Source: Oxyruncus cristatus
Lineage: Eukaryota; Chordata; Aves; Passeriformes; Cotingidae
Direction of reading: 5' to 3'
Assembly: GCA_013399855.1 (NCBI GenBank)
Contig: VXAY01006182.1
Coordinates: 175-64,174, forward strand
DNA length: 64,000 nt
Every line of letters begins with the position of its first letter. The stretch's first letter is position 1. Positions 22,711 to 31,942 of this stretch are shown one piece after another. The notes under the pieces are model-generated. The model worked only from the letters and a program-made list of their open reading frames with translations, made no database searches and was not told the DNA's origin. The position numbers and the translations under genes are program-made.

Positions 22711-23945
22711 CTACAAAAAAAACACCTCAAAAATCTATTTCTCTCTCTTTTGTTGGAGTATTCAGAGGCACAGAGGTCAAGCCCGGAGAATAAAAGGAAA
22801 GACAATGCCTGTCCTAAGGATAGTAGAAAACAAGGAGCAAGTTTTGTTCCCCCCACCTTATACTGAGTTGTACTAAACCAAAAAGACATGGAAATGGGAG
22901 CCAGGGTAGGGAAGCCCATCCCTAGGCAAGGACATGTTCTACACCAAGAGCCTGAGTTTATATAAGTATTAAATTAAAACATCGCTATTTCATGAAAAGG
23001 TTTAAAAATATAACTTACAGATTTTCTCATGTGCTTTCACAACAAGTTTATTCTAACAAATCAGTATTTCCAGGCCAAAACAAACAAAAAAAAATCACTC
23101 CTATTGTTTTTGTCAATACCTGAATCTTTCTAACATGTTTTATTAAATGTTAATGGGAATTAAATGTGCATAGGCCTGAAATCCTGGTTTGCATGTTTGC
23201 AATGCTCAGGCCAAATACACTGAAGAATTATGACTCACACGAAACCAACAAAGCAAGGCAAGAATTATTTATTCTCTGCTGCTTGAATTAAATCAGAGCA
23301 TGGACAAGGAAGACTGTTTTTGCGGGGGGTTGTTAAGGGAAAGTTTCCATTTCTTTGCACATCCCCTGGTTGAACTTCCCGAGGTCCCTGTGTGTCCTCC
23401 TCTCCAGCTCTGGAATCACAATGACCTGGATTATCAGCCACTACTGTCCCTGCAGGATCCCTTTCCAGGTTGGAGTTGTGTCAGGAGCTCCTTGTTCACC
23501 CAAACAGCCCTTCCCCTTCCAACTGACACCCGGGCACGTTGATTCCCAGGAAAAAGCAAGAATTCTCCCATAAAACTTCCTTCTTGGCACTTGCAGATGC
23601 AGGAGGCCAGTCGCTGCAGCCATGGGTTGCAGTTTTTGAGGTTTCCCTCACCGTTTTTGCCATCCTGGGTCCCCAATCCGTGCCCAAGCAGCAGGAAGAA
23701 GCACTCTTTGCCCTCAGGAGGCAAAGGCAGAGAGGAAGGTGGTGGTGGCACCCCTCAGTTTGTTACAGCTGCAGCAGAGCCACCAACAGAGCCCTCACAC
23801 ACTGTTTTGAAGGGATTTCTCCATAAAAGCAGCTTCTACCCCAAAATTCAGCTGAGGCACAAGCAGAACTTTGTCGATTTTTAAAAGCATTTCTGGTTTG
23901 ATTTTGAAAATCGGCATCCCTGAACTGAGGGAGAAATGGAGTTAC

Positions 23946-24045
23946 AAATGACATCCCTGTCCCTTCCTGAGCAGTCCAGTCCAGCACCAGCTGCCTAATG
24001 ACTTCAGATCCCTCACATTTTATTTTCCCCACAGGACTCTGATAG
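23946..24045 (-). CDS. candidate upstream exon of the 20.7-22.7 kb gene
   Basis: A strong acceptor (CATCTGTATCCACAG) opens 33 protein-like codons after one split base, ending in phase 0 at TTT|GTAACT. Phase 0 matches the start of the exon at 22,710, so the two could join. The donor is weak (T at -1), and the exon that would have to precede it in phase 2 is not clear. Confidence 0.35.
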
Positions 24046-25121
24046 CTGTGGATACAGATGAGATGAGATACAGGCTCAGGCAAGTATGACAAGATCTGAT
24101 TTCTCTTAGCACTGAGACATTCCCCCCTCCTGCACTTCCATGTGGGTGGTGGACACTTGGCTGCTCCATAAATCAGAGGGGGCATTTCTCAGTTTCTCAA
24201 GTTCTTTTATTGCAGTTTCTTTCTTTAGGCTACTTGAGAAAGATGTTGAATATGCAGCTGAGGAGCACTAAAATATTCTGCTGTCACCCCCTCCTGATCT
24301 ATGACTTGCCAGCAGTGCAACATGTAGACATTCATCAAAGATGTGCCACGTTTCACTTGGTCCCTCATGTGAAATGGACTTTCAATGAGCTTCACAAACA
24401 CCTCCATTTACAGTAAAATCTGATTTTCAAACTTTCTGTAAAACCCACATTTATTTCTGACTCTGGGAACATATTGTTCCAAACTGGCAAGAACTGCTAT
24501 TTACACCCTTTAACATCAACAGAGTGCTAATCTCCATAAACAGTCATTATTGCTAACAAGAATGGGCTGTTAATTAGTAAGAGGGACCCTCAGTTCTCTG
24601 CCAGCCTGAGTGGGATGAACCTCACATTTCTATAAAGAGGGTGAATTCCAACTGCACCCCATCAAACAGAGCATCTCTGAAGAAACAATTCCACTCCCAA
24701 GATCTCTGAAACCTAATTTTGGCCTCCAAGCATTTGGGAGGAGGGTGTAGGGGGTTCAGAGCAAGCTGTTATTTGAAATAAATAGCCCTGAACGTGCTTA
24801 GAGCTCCTCAAAGTAAAATATCCCTGGGCCAAAGCCTGAGTGGAAGCAGGAATGAAGAGCAGCCCAGCCTCGTTCCTCCTCAGAGTCAAGTCTGAAATAG
24901 GATTTGGATGAGGGGAGGGAAGAGGGAGGGCAGAGCAGCCCTTGAGAACTGCTCAGATGAGGAAATATTTAGGATTTGTCACACACAGCATGTATGAAAG
25001 CCAAATGACTTAAATGTGTTTGAAATCCCAGCAGAATTAGGAAAGAGGAGGGGTTTTAAATTCTAAATTACAGCTCAGTGCCCGTAGGGGAGCTCTTCAA
25101 TAATCCTGCGTCATTTTTCAC

Positions 25122-25227
25122 CCAGGGCCTTTTTCCAGGCTTCAGATTTGCAGTGAAGGCACCGCCACAAGTCCAGGATAACGAGGACAAAACCTCCAAA
25201 TCCAAACCCTCTCCATACAAGCCCTGT
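25122..25227 (-). CDS. candidate exon, alternative upstream partner
   Basis: Acceptor CTGATACCTGCTCTCAG, one split base plus 35 open codons, donor TGG|GTGAAA in phase 0. It could join the 22,710 exon directly but not the 24,045 candidate, so at most one of the two precedes that exon in a single transcript. The opposite strand here also has an acceptor and donor bracketing an open frame, so strand assignment is uncertain. Confidence 0.28.
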
Positions 25228-25798
25228 CTGAGAGCAGGTATCAGAGTGGAGGGGAAATCAAACCTCTTTGTGAGAGCTCCTGTTTGCAGGTTATTTTGTT
25301 CATGTGTGTGATGTGAGCAAACATGAGTCACAAAACATGCCTTTGATTTCACCCTTTTTTGGGAATATCAGGGAGAAGAAAAGAAACATCTCTCAGTGCA
25401 ACAATTCCTAAGATATCAAGTCCACTTGTTGCAGTGCCTCAAGACCAAGGATAAGCTCCACATTGCTGGAGTGTTACTCCACAGTGTTACTGGAATATTG
25501 ATTTGATTTTCTCCAATTCTCTCCTCTAGAACACAAAGAATCCCAAACTGGCACTGGGCTGAGCTTTCTCCTGACCCTTGGTGAAGAAGACAACACATTC
25601 CTGACCTCCTGACTCAGGATACAGAGGAGCTGTGCTGTAAACTTTGTGCCACAGGCTGTTATTCCTGCAACCGCTGCCTTCCAAAACAAAGAACGCTTCT
25701 GATCTCACCTATGCCTGGAGAAGCTGAGGAGAAAACCATCTCCTGGATGACGCAGGTGCCAAGGGAATTGTAGTTCTTGCTTCTCCGGGAATTCTGAG

Positions 25799-26119
25799 AA
25801 CAGCTCCTGGATCCCAATGAGGCCCAAGTTCAAAGAGATCCCTGGACCTGCACTTTTGGCCTCACCAGACTATGAAAACTTTGCTAAATTAAATACAACA
25901 CAGGATACTGAGAGTGAGCAGCTGGAGGGGTCCCTGTCGTCCACCATCGCGCTGATCGTCGTGCTGACCATCATCTTCTCCTTGGTCATGACATCCCTAA
26001 TAACCTACTGCTTCCACAAGTGGAAACTTCGAGGGAAAAGACTGCAGAAAGCACAAGAGGAGTATCAGAAGGATCACGAAAAAAGCATCTGCCAAAGCAC
26101 ACCTGGACTTGTTTCATAA
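25799..26119 (+). CDS. putative single-pass membrane protein, terminal exon
   Basis: From the first ATG (25,817) the frame encodes 100 residues: a polar N-terminal part with an N-T-T sequon at residues 26-28, a hydrophobic helix at about 43-65, then a basic juxtamembrane segment (HKWKLRGKR) and a charged tail rich in Lys, Gln and Glu. This arrangement fits N-out, C-in topology. The frame is open upstream to 25,751. Acceptor-like AGs lie before 25,756 (phase 2) and 25,799 (phase 0, pyrimidine-rich), so it may be the last exon of a longer type I protein rather than start at the weak-context ATG. Phase 0 would accept the CpG-island exon at 17,339. The TAA falls in a run of eight A's, and an AATAAA follows at 26,213. 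I do not recognise the family. It lies on the strand opposite the candidate exons around it. Confidence 0.5.
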   Translation, partial: NSSWIPMRPKFKEIPGPALLASPDYENFAKLNTTQDTESEQLEGSLSSTIALIVVLTIIFSLVMTSLITYCFHKWKLRGKRLQKAQEEYQKDHEKSICQSTPGLVS

Positions 26120-26212
26120 AAAAAATGGGAAAAAAGGATCCACCACGAAGGACTCTTGAATCACCTGGAAATGAAAATAATGAAAGAACTGCAACTACGA
26201 GATTTCCAAGCA

Positions 26213-26218
26213 AATAAA
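26213..26218 (+). other. polyadenylation signal AATAAA
   Basis: Canonical hexamer 94 bases after the stop of the putative membrane-protein exon, followed by T-rich sequence (TTGTTTTATCTC). Its position supports a plus-strand 3' end here. Confidence 0.5.
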
Positions 26219-26271
26219 TTGTTTTATCTCATTTCTAAGAGTTGTTAGAAGTTTGGAGATTTCCTACAGCT

Positions 26272-26303
26272 TTATTATACATATATATATATTTATATAT
26301 TTA
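26272..26303. repeat. (TA)n-rich microsatellite
   Basis: Short TATACATATATATATATTTA stretch of low complexity. Confidence 0.8.
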
Positions 26304-26396
26304 GTCTCATTTGTGCAAAGTAAAACCAACGCAATCATTGCTTTCTAATCTCTTTTGTCATTTTAATCTCTCCACAACCTCTCTAGGAAACCTGTG

Positions 26397-26590
26397 GCAG
26401 TCATTCTTGGCTGGGAGAGGGGGAGGCCCTGGCACAGGTTGTCCAGAGAAGCTGTGGCTGCCCCTGGATCCCTGGAAGTGTCCAAGGCCAGGCTGGAGCA
26501 ACCTGGGCTAGTGGAAGGTGTCCCTGCCCATGTCAGGGGGTGGCACTGGATGAGCTTTAAGGTCCTGCCCAACTCTTACCATTATTCTGT
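26397..26590 (+). mobile_element. CR1 LINE 3' fragment
   Basis: Contains GGCCCTGGCACAGGTTGTCC, CTGGATCCCTGGAAGTGTCC, CTAGTGGAAGGTGTCCCTGC and GATGAGCTTTAAGGTCCTGC before a mutated tail. Confidence 0.93.
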
Positions 26591-27985
26591 GTATTACTAA
26601 ACCAGTAAATTCAAATCTGGTCCTCAGACTCTTTTAAAAATCCACTGGAAGGTAGAAAGTCAGATTTTGCTCAAGACAAACCAACTGATCCAAACCAGTG
26701 CATTTGTGTTGTCTTGCACTGATGCAACCATGGGCTGAAGGGGCTAAAATCCAACTGGAGTCTGGAGTAAATCTGATTCCCAGATGCTCAGAGCAGCAGC
26801 CTGGTCCTGAAGAACTGCTTGCATCTTCAGTGACACTCCAAGCAGGACCAAACCTGAAATCTAAGTCAGGATTTCCTGAGCGGTGCTCGTGGCATTCCAG
26901 CCGCAAGTGGACTAAGGACATCCAACACTAGTGGAACCCAGTTTCCCAAGGGCAGAGCAAACCCACCACCCTTTTTTTAACTAGGCTTCTAATTCCTTTT
27001 ACACCAACCATACACCAGTGTGTTTCTATTTGCAGAGCCTGTAATATCATGTCACAGAGAAATGACAGATTTATCGTTATAAGTCATATTTTCTAACAAA
27101 GTGACGGATGTAATATTAATAGATGTAACTGTTTTACAAAGTAGAAACCATGTAAAGTTACCACCAAGCTCCCTGCTCAAGGATATAGCTTGCTTGCAAT
27201 TACCAGTAATGCTGTATGTATTTTTAAACAAGCTATGATACTGTGATAATGCTGTAAACTTACTTCTGTAGGCAAAAAAAAAATGTTCTATTTAAAAATG
27301 TCAAGATGAAAGATGTAAATGTTCTGAAAGTGCTACCAACTAAAAATATGAATTTTCACAGAATATTCTAAAGATTCTGTTCCATGCTACAGATATATTT
27401 TACAGAGTATTTATGGATCATACACACCAGTCTGTGAGAACAGTACTATTTTATTACAAAATAAATACATGAATAAACAAGCAGTGAATATCCATGCCCA
27501 GAAGCTGGAAAATGTTTGGGTTTTTTTTTTTAAATCCCATGATCAGTTCTACAGGTCATTTGAAAGATGGAGGACCTTGGACCTTACTGACATAAGGGAT
27601 CCACCCTAACACATGTCCCAGCCTCCCCCCTCCAGATCCTTTCAGTGCAGCCAAAATTCTGCAGAATCAGTCGTGGAGGAAAAAGGGACATGAAAACAAG
27701 GCAAATGTAGCATTTATAGAATTAATCTCTGTTTTGCCCAGATTCCAGTCCATTTTTTAAAGCCAGTGGCATTCAGAACACCAGCCCTGGTGCAGGGAGT
27801 GATCTGCACACACACACAGTGTCTCACTGAGGGGAGACAATAAAAACTCCTCTGAAAAATCAAACTGAGCGGTAATAAAGTTACACTTTGAAGAATGCAA
27901 GTATATGTGAAAATGCTTGACAAATACAGGGCTGGAAGCACTCCAGCTCTTGCTGGAGGATCTAGGGATGATTTGGGATAACTAC
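26591..27985. other. no gene recognised
   Basis: AT-rich unique DNA. A minus-strand open frame at 26,634-26,921 lacks a convincing acceptor. Several ATTTA-like and TATTTT runs are unremarkable. Confidence 0.5.
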
Positions 27986-28146
27986 CTCGAAAGCTGCAGC
28001 TCGAGGTTTCACCAAAGAACTGGGAACACGATCCCTTCCAGCAGCAAAACCTTGTCCCTGGTGCCACCAGCTTAAAATTCTTTGTCAGGCTCCCAGTGTG
28101 AGTAAAAGGGTTCAGCTCCTCTTCTTGGAAGCTGATCAAACTGGCT
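27986..28146 (-). CDS. candidate coding exon
   Basis: Very good acceptor (GAATTCTGTTTTTTCCCAG) and donor (CGAG|GTAGTT) bracket 161 bases. One frame is open throughout: one split base, 53 codons, phase 1 end. The reading is Ser/Cys/Phe-rich. It could belong to the minus-strand gene ending at 20,720, but no downstream candidate exon accepts a phase-1 junction, so its place is unresolved. A weaker internal donor (AAG|GTTTTG) would give phase 2. Confidence 0.3.
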
Positions 28147-28249
28147 CTGGGAAAAAACAGAATTCAAAACCACCTGGCTCTCCCCACAGCCCAATGCCAG
28201 GAGTGGAGATGGGTTTATGCAAGGGCAGGGAGTGACCCCAGGGCGGCCG

Positions 28250-28732
28250 GAAGTGTTTCAGTTTTCAGTAAAACTTCAGAGAAAAGGTGAAAGACTAATA
28301 TCAGGGGGTCATGAACACAGCTGGAGGGCCAGAGAACCTCTCCCATGAGGAAAGGCTGAGAGAGTGGGGATTGTTCAGCCTGGAGAAGAGAAGGTTCCAG
28401 GGAAACATCCCTGTGGCCTTTCAGCACTTGAAGGGGGCAAAGTTCCCAGCAGGACCTGCTGCCTCAGGACGAGGGATAATGGTTTTGAACTGAAGGAGGG
28501 TTGATTTAGATTAGATTTAGGAGAGAAGTTTTTTACAATAAGGGTGGGGAGGCCCTGGCACAGGTTGGGCAGAGAAGCTGTGGCTGCCCCTGGATCCCTG
28601 GAAGTGTCCAAGGCCAGGTTGGACGGGACTTGGAGCAACCTGGGCTAGTGGAAGGTGTCCCTGCCCATGGTAGGGTGTGGGACTGGATGAGCTTTAGAAG
28701 GTTCCTTCCAACTCAAACTATTCTATGATCCT
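28250..28732 (+). mobile_element. CR1 LINE, ~480-bp 3' fragment
   Basis: Contains upstream CR1 blocks (CCTCTCCCATGAGGAAAGGC, TTGTTCAGCCTGGAGAAGAG, GTGGCCTTTCAGCACTTGAA), GATTTAGATTAGATTTAGGA, then the usual 3' blocks to GTTCCTTCCAACTCAAACTA and TTCTATGATCC. Its 3' end faces another CR1 3' end 60 bases away. Confidence 0.94.
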
Positions 28733-28792
28733 AAACTGGACCAGTGGGACCACGACATATTTCCTCAGCATCTGCAAATCATTAATTAAATA

Positions 28793-28893
28793 TCCCAGAA
28801 TCCCAGACTGGTTCGGGTTGGGAGGGATCTTAAAGCTCAGTCAGTTCCAACCCCTGCCATGGGCAGGGACACCTTCCACTAGCCCAGTTCATC
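28793..28893 (-). mobile_element. CR1 LINE 3'-end fragment
   Basis: Reverse complement of the terminal ~100 bases of CR1 (CCCAGAATCCCAGACTGGTT, GGGAGGGATCTTAAAGCTCA, CCATGGGCAGGGACACCTTC). Confidence 0.92.
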
Positions 28894-30170
28894 TTTGAAT
28901 ATATTTGCCTTTGTTCCCAGCTCAGGTCCAGGCACGTTAATTACCCATTCAGACCTGTGCTAGCAGCTCGTTGGGATGGAGATGGAAGTCTATCCTAGAG
29001 GACATACAAAGAGATGGCCCAAGTGACAGATAGAAATTAGACTAAGGAATGACTGTGCCGGGCAGCCAGGTTCATTTTTTTCATAGCAGAAACAAGGGCA
29101 AATGGAAGTCAAAATTGCCTTGCTGCAGTCCACAGGAAACAGATTTTAATTTGAAGAACATAACTTTATCCAAAGGGTCAGTTATGAAGTGTAACATCAC
29201 AAAAGTGGTTATCAGCATACACATAACATAAATATGATAAACCCCTATTTGCACAAAGTTCAGAGCAATAAACTCACACCACCAATCATTCAGAAGATTA
29301 AATAATGCAACTGTCTGGGTAGCGTGAAGGCCAGAAAGACAAAACTCCAAAGCATTTTTACCAGGCAGATTGATTTGTTGCTGAGCCACAGCTGCTTTCC
29401 ATATGAATCCCCCTTGAGCCACCACAGTCCTTTTATACCCCAGCAAGCACAAACAAGGCAGCAGATGAATCAATATTCCTTGATCAGAGTTTTAGAGTGT
29501 TTCTTTGGATCAAAAGAAAAATCTGCTGCTGGGGGGAGGGAGCTCCTGTGAGGGGAGAGAAAGGAAAAGACGTGATCTACTCTCTTTCCAACATCCTCCC
29601 TGTCAGAGTTTTTGGATCTCTCAGGCCTCAAAACCTGCAGGATTATAAAATAAAGTATTTAGAGGCCTGGATCATTCATTCCATAGTACACCCCTAAGAG
29701 CTGCTACAAGAAAACAGAAGGCAAACACTCAGATCTTGCAATCATCCTTGAGAAAAAAATGAAACAAGCGTAGTGAGCAGCAGGAAATGCATCCGAGAGG
29801 CAGCAGCAAAATCTGCTTTGATTTTTCAGAGGAGTTACCTGAGCTGTGTTTGTAACATTTATGCAAACAAATAAGAGCTGTGCACTCCCTGTGTGTGAGC
29901 ATGACAACTATTCTACAGACAAATATTGTCGGCCTCCTAACCCAAATAACTGGCAGTTCAGTGCATTTACAGGAAGGCTCCCTGGGAGCTGCAAAGAAAG
30001 GTTTCAGCATCTCTACAAAGCTTCTATGAAAGGAAAAATATCAAAATACATGGATTATATTTTTAAGAAGAGTCCTGGAGCTCCCTTTTTGTGGGTTATG
30101 TAAGGGATGAAACCTGTGTTCATTGGCAAAACCAACAAAAATACATTTTCAGAGGATTCAGCTCCTTAAC
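28894..30170. other. no gene assigned; 130-codon open frame
   Basis: Mostly unique AT-rich DNA. A minus-strand frame at 29,081-29,473 (130 codons from an ATG) is longer than expected by chance for this composition, but shows no splice, start-context or family evidence, so I do not call it a gene. Confidence 0.4.
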
Positions 30171-30302
30171 CTGCCAGCCCTTGTGAGGGCCTGGAATCCT
30201 GGGTGCCCTTTGCCTCATGCTTGCAGATGGCTGAAGAATTCCAAAGGCTTGGGAGAAACAGGGAGCGCAGAGCAAAGCAAATAAGCAACAGAGATGGAGC
30301 AT
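30171..30302 (-). CDS. candidate exon with signal-peptide-like start
   Basis: A strong acceptor (CCTTTCCTTTTTAG) is followed directly by an ATG. 44 codons run to CAG|GTTAAG in phase 0, opening with a hydrophobic Cys/Leu-rich stretch (MLHLCCLFALLCAPCFSQ) that resembles a secretory signal. A second frame through the same exon (phase 2 start, phase 1 end) is also open, so the reading is uncertain. No partner exon was identified. Confidence 0.22.
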
Positions 30303-31942
30303 CTAAAAAGGAAAGGTTTGGGAGTCTGGAAGGCAGGAGACCGAAGGGATTTCAACCTTTCTGAGGATTACAGAGGAAGAGGAAGAAACCAGCAGTTTAT
30401 TCGCTCCACAGGTAACCACGTAATCTGCAGTGACAGCCCAGAATGAAAGCCAAGCTTAGGGCAACATTTCTGAGGGACTATTAAACCTGTCTGCAAGAAA
30501 CCAGAACAAGCAGCTGAGGAAGCAGAAAGAACAACCAGCTTTGAGCAACTCAGGGCTCTGTGTGTTTGGGGTTTGACCCACTCAGGATCAGCTGCCAGTG
30601 GAATCATTCCCAGCAGGTTTTTTAAGCACCAAGAGGCAGAACTTTGCCAACACCCACCTCCATACCCAGCACTTCTCTTCAGGTTTTCCAGTCATTTGTG
30701 GGAAGGGAAAGCAAGAGGCTAAACAGCCCTCGAGCACTCTTAGAAACACAGAGCACACAGAAGGGAACAACTACACAGGGAGAAAATACAAACCCAACTT
30801 CAACAATCCATTTTTCTTGTCCCAAAATGGGAAAAAAATCAAATGCAATGGGAAGATTTCATCCTCTTTGCTTTGTAATAAAAATTCCGGGAGAGTTCAT
30901 AGGCAAGGATATTCCTTCAAGATTTCCAGAGACCTAAAATGCACAGAAAGTCAGGAAGCTGGAGACTGATGAGAGGCAGGAACTTTGTGAGTCACACAAG
31001 GCCACCAGGTCCCAGCAGGAGTTATGGGACGAGCTCTTGCTGCCAGCAGTGATCACAAAGTTGTGCCCACACAGCAGCTTAAGGCTTTTGAGGCCACTAG
31101 GAAGATGATTTCGTTGTCCAACCCACCAAGATTCCCGGCAAAGAGCCATTTTATTTGCATGTGTCCTGAAGCCCAGATATATTCTTTCAAAGACAGCGAC
31201 TTTGTCATCTTGAAAAATTACAGAAAATTACAACAAATTCCAAAATATATTCAAAATTAAAAAAAAAAAAAAACAGGCAAAATATTATTCAGCATCTTAT
31301 TCCAATTTTCATCCATGTTGTTTTTTCTCTCCTGGACACCTCTCCTATACCAATTCCATGATAAATTTATTATCATTTCTCATCCTGTTGCCATCCACAG
31401 TCTTGCCGATTAAATTCTGTTATAGTCTCATTATTTCACTTCTATAAATACCCCATTTCATTTTACTTCTTCCTACAGTTACTTTGCAACCTGCTTTTTT
31501 TCTCCTCCACCTGGGGCCCTCACTTTCAATTTAACATGAGACAGTGGGCAAAGATTGAGCTGAAATGCAGTAATTACACCTCCCTGCCCCAAAAAACGGA
31601 ATCATTTATTTTTCTTATGGATGAAAGCAGCTGTGAGCTGCTCTGAAATCCCACAGCAATCCCACAATAAACAATACTTATTACTTGCCAGATTAATAAC
31701 AGAAACTCTTGGCTTCCGTAATTTGAAAAACATATAGAGATGGATTACAATATATTACAACATTTGCATTAGGAAGAATAAAGAGTTGACTCAGAAGCCA
31801 GACACAACATGCTGGACATATCTGGTTCCACCTGCAGGAATATTAAACCATCACCCAATTCATCACTGCCAGAGCAGGTTACATCCATAACAGTTGTTAT
31901 TCCATGTGCAACACTCCCAGTTCTTTATGTCCTTGAGTCATT
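30303..31942. other. no gene recognised; probable 3' flank
   Basis: No supportable exon. On the minus strand this lies downstream of the gene whose stop is at 31,943. A candidate minus-strand AATAAA is at 31,605-31,610 (plus-strand TTTATT), about 335 bases past the stop. A poly-A run lies at about 31,258-31,273. Confidence 0.5.

Noticed and set aside
23652..23712. Minus-strand mini-exon with donor AACG|GTGAGG
   Set aside because: It ends in phase 1, which does not fit the next supported exon at 22,710 (phase 0). The acceptor is only fair.
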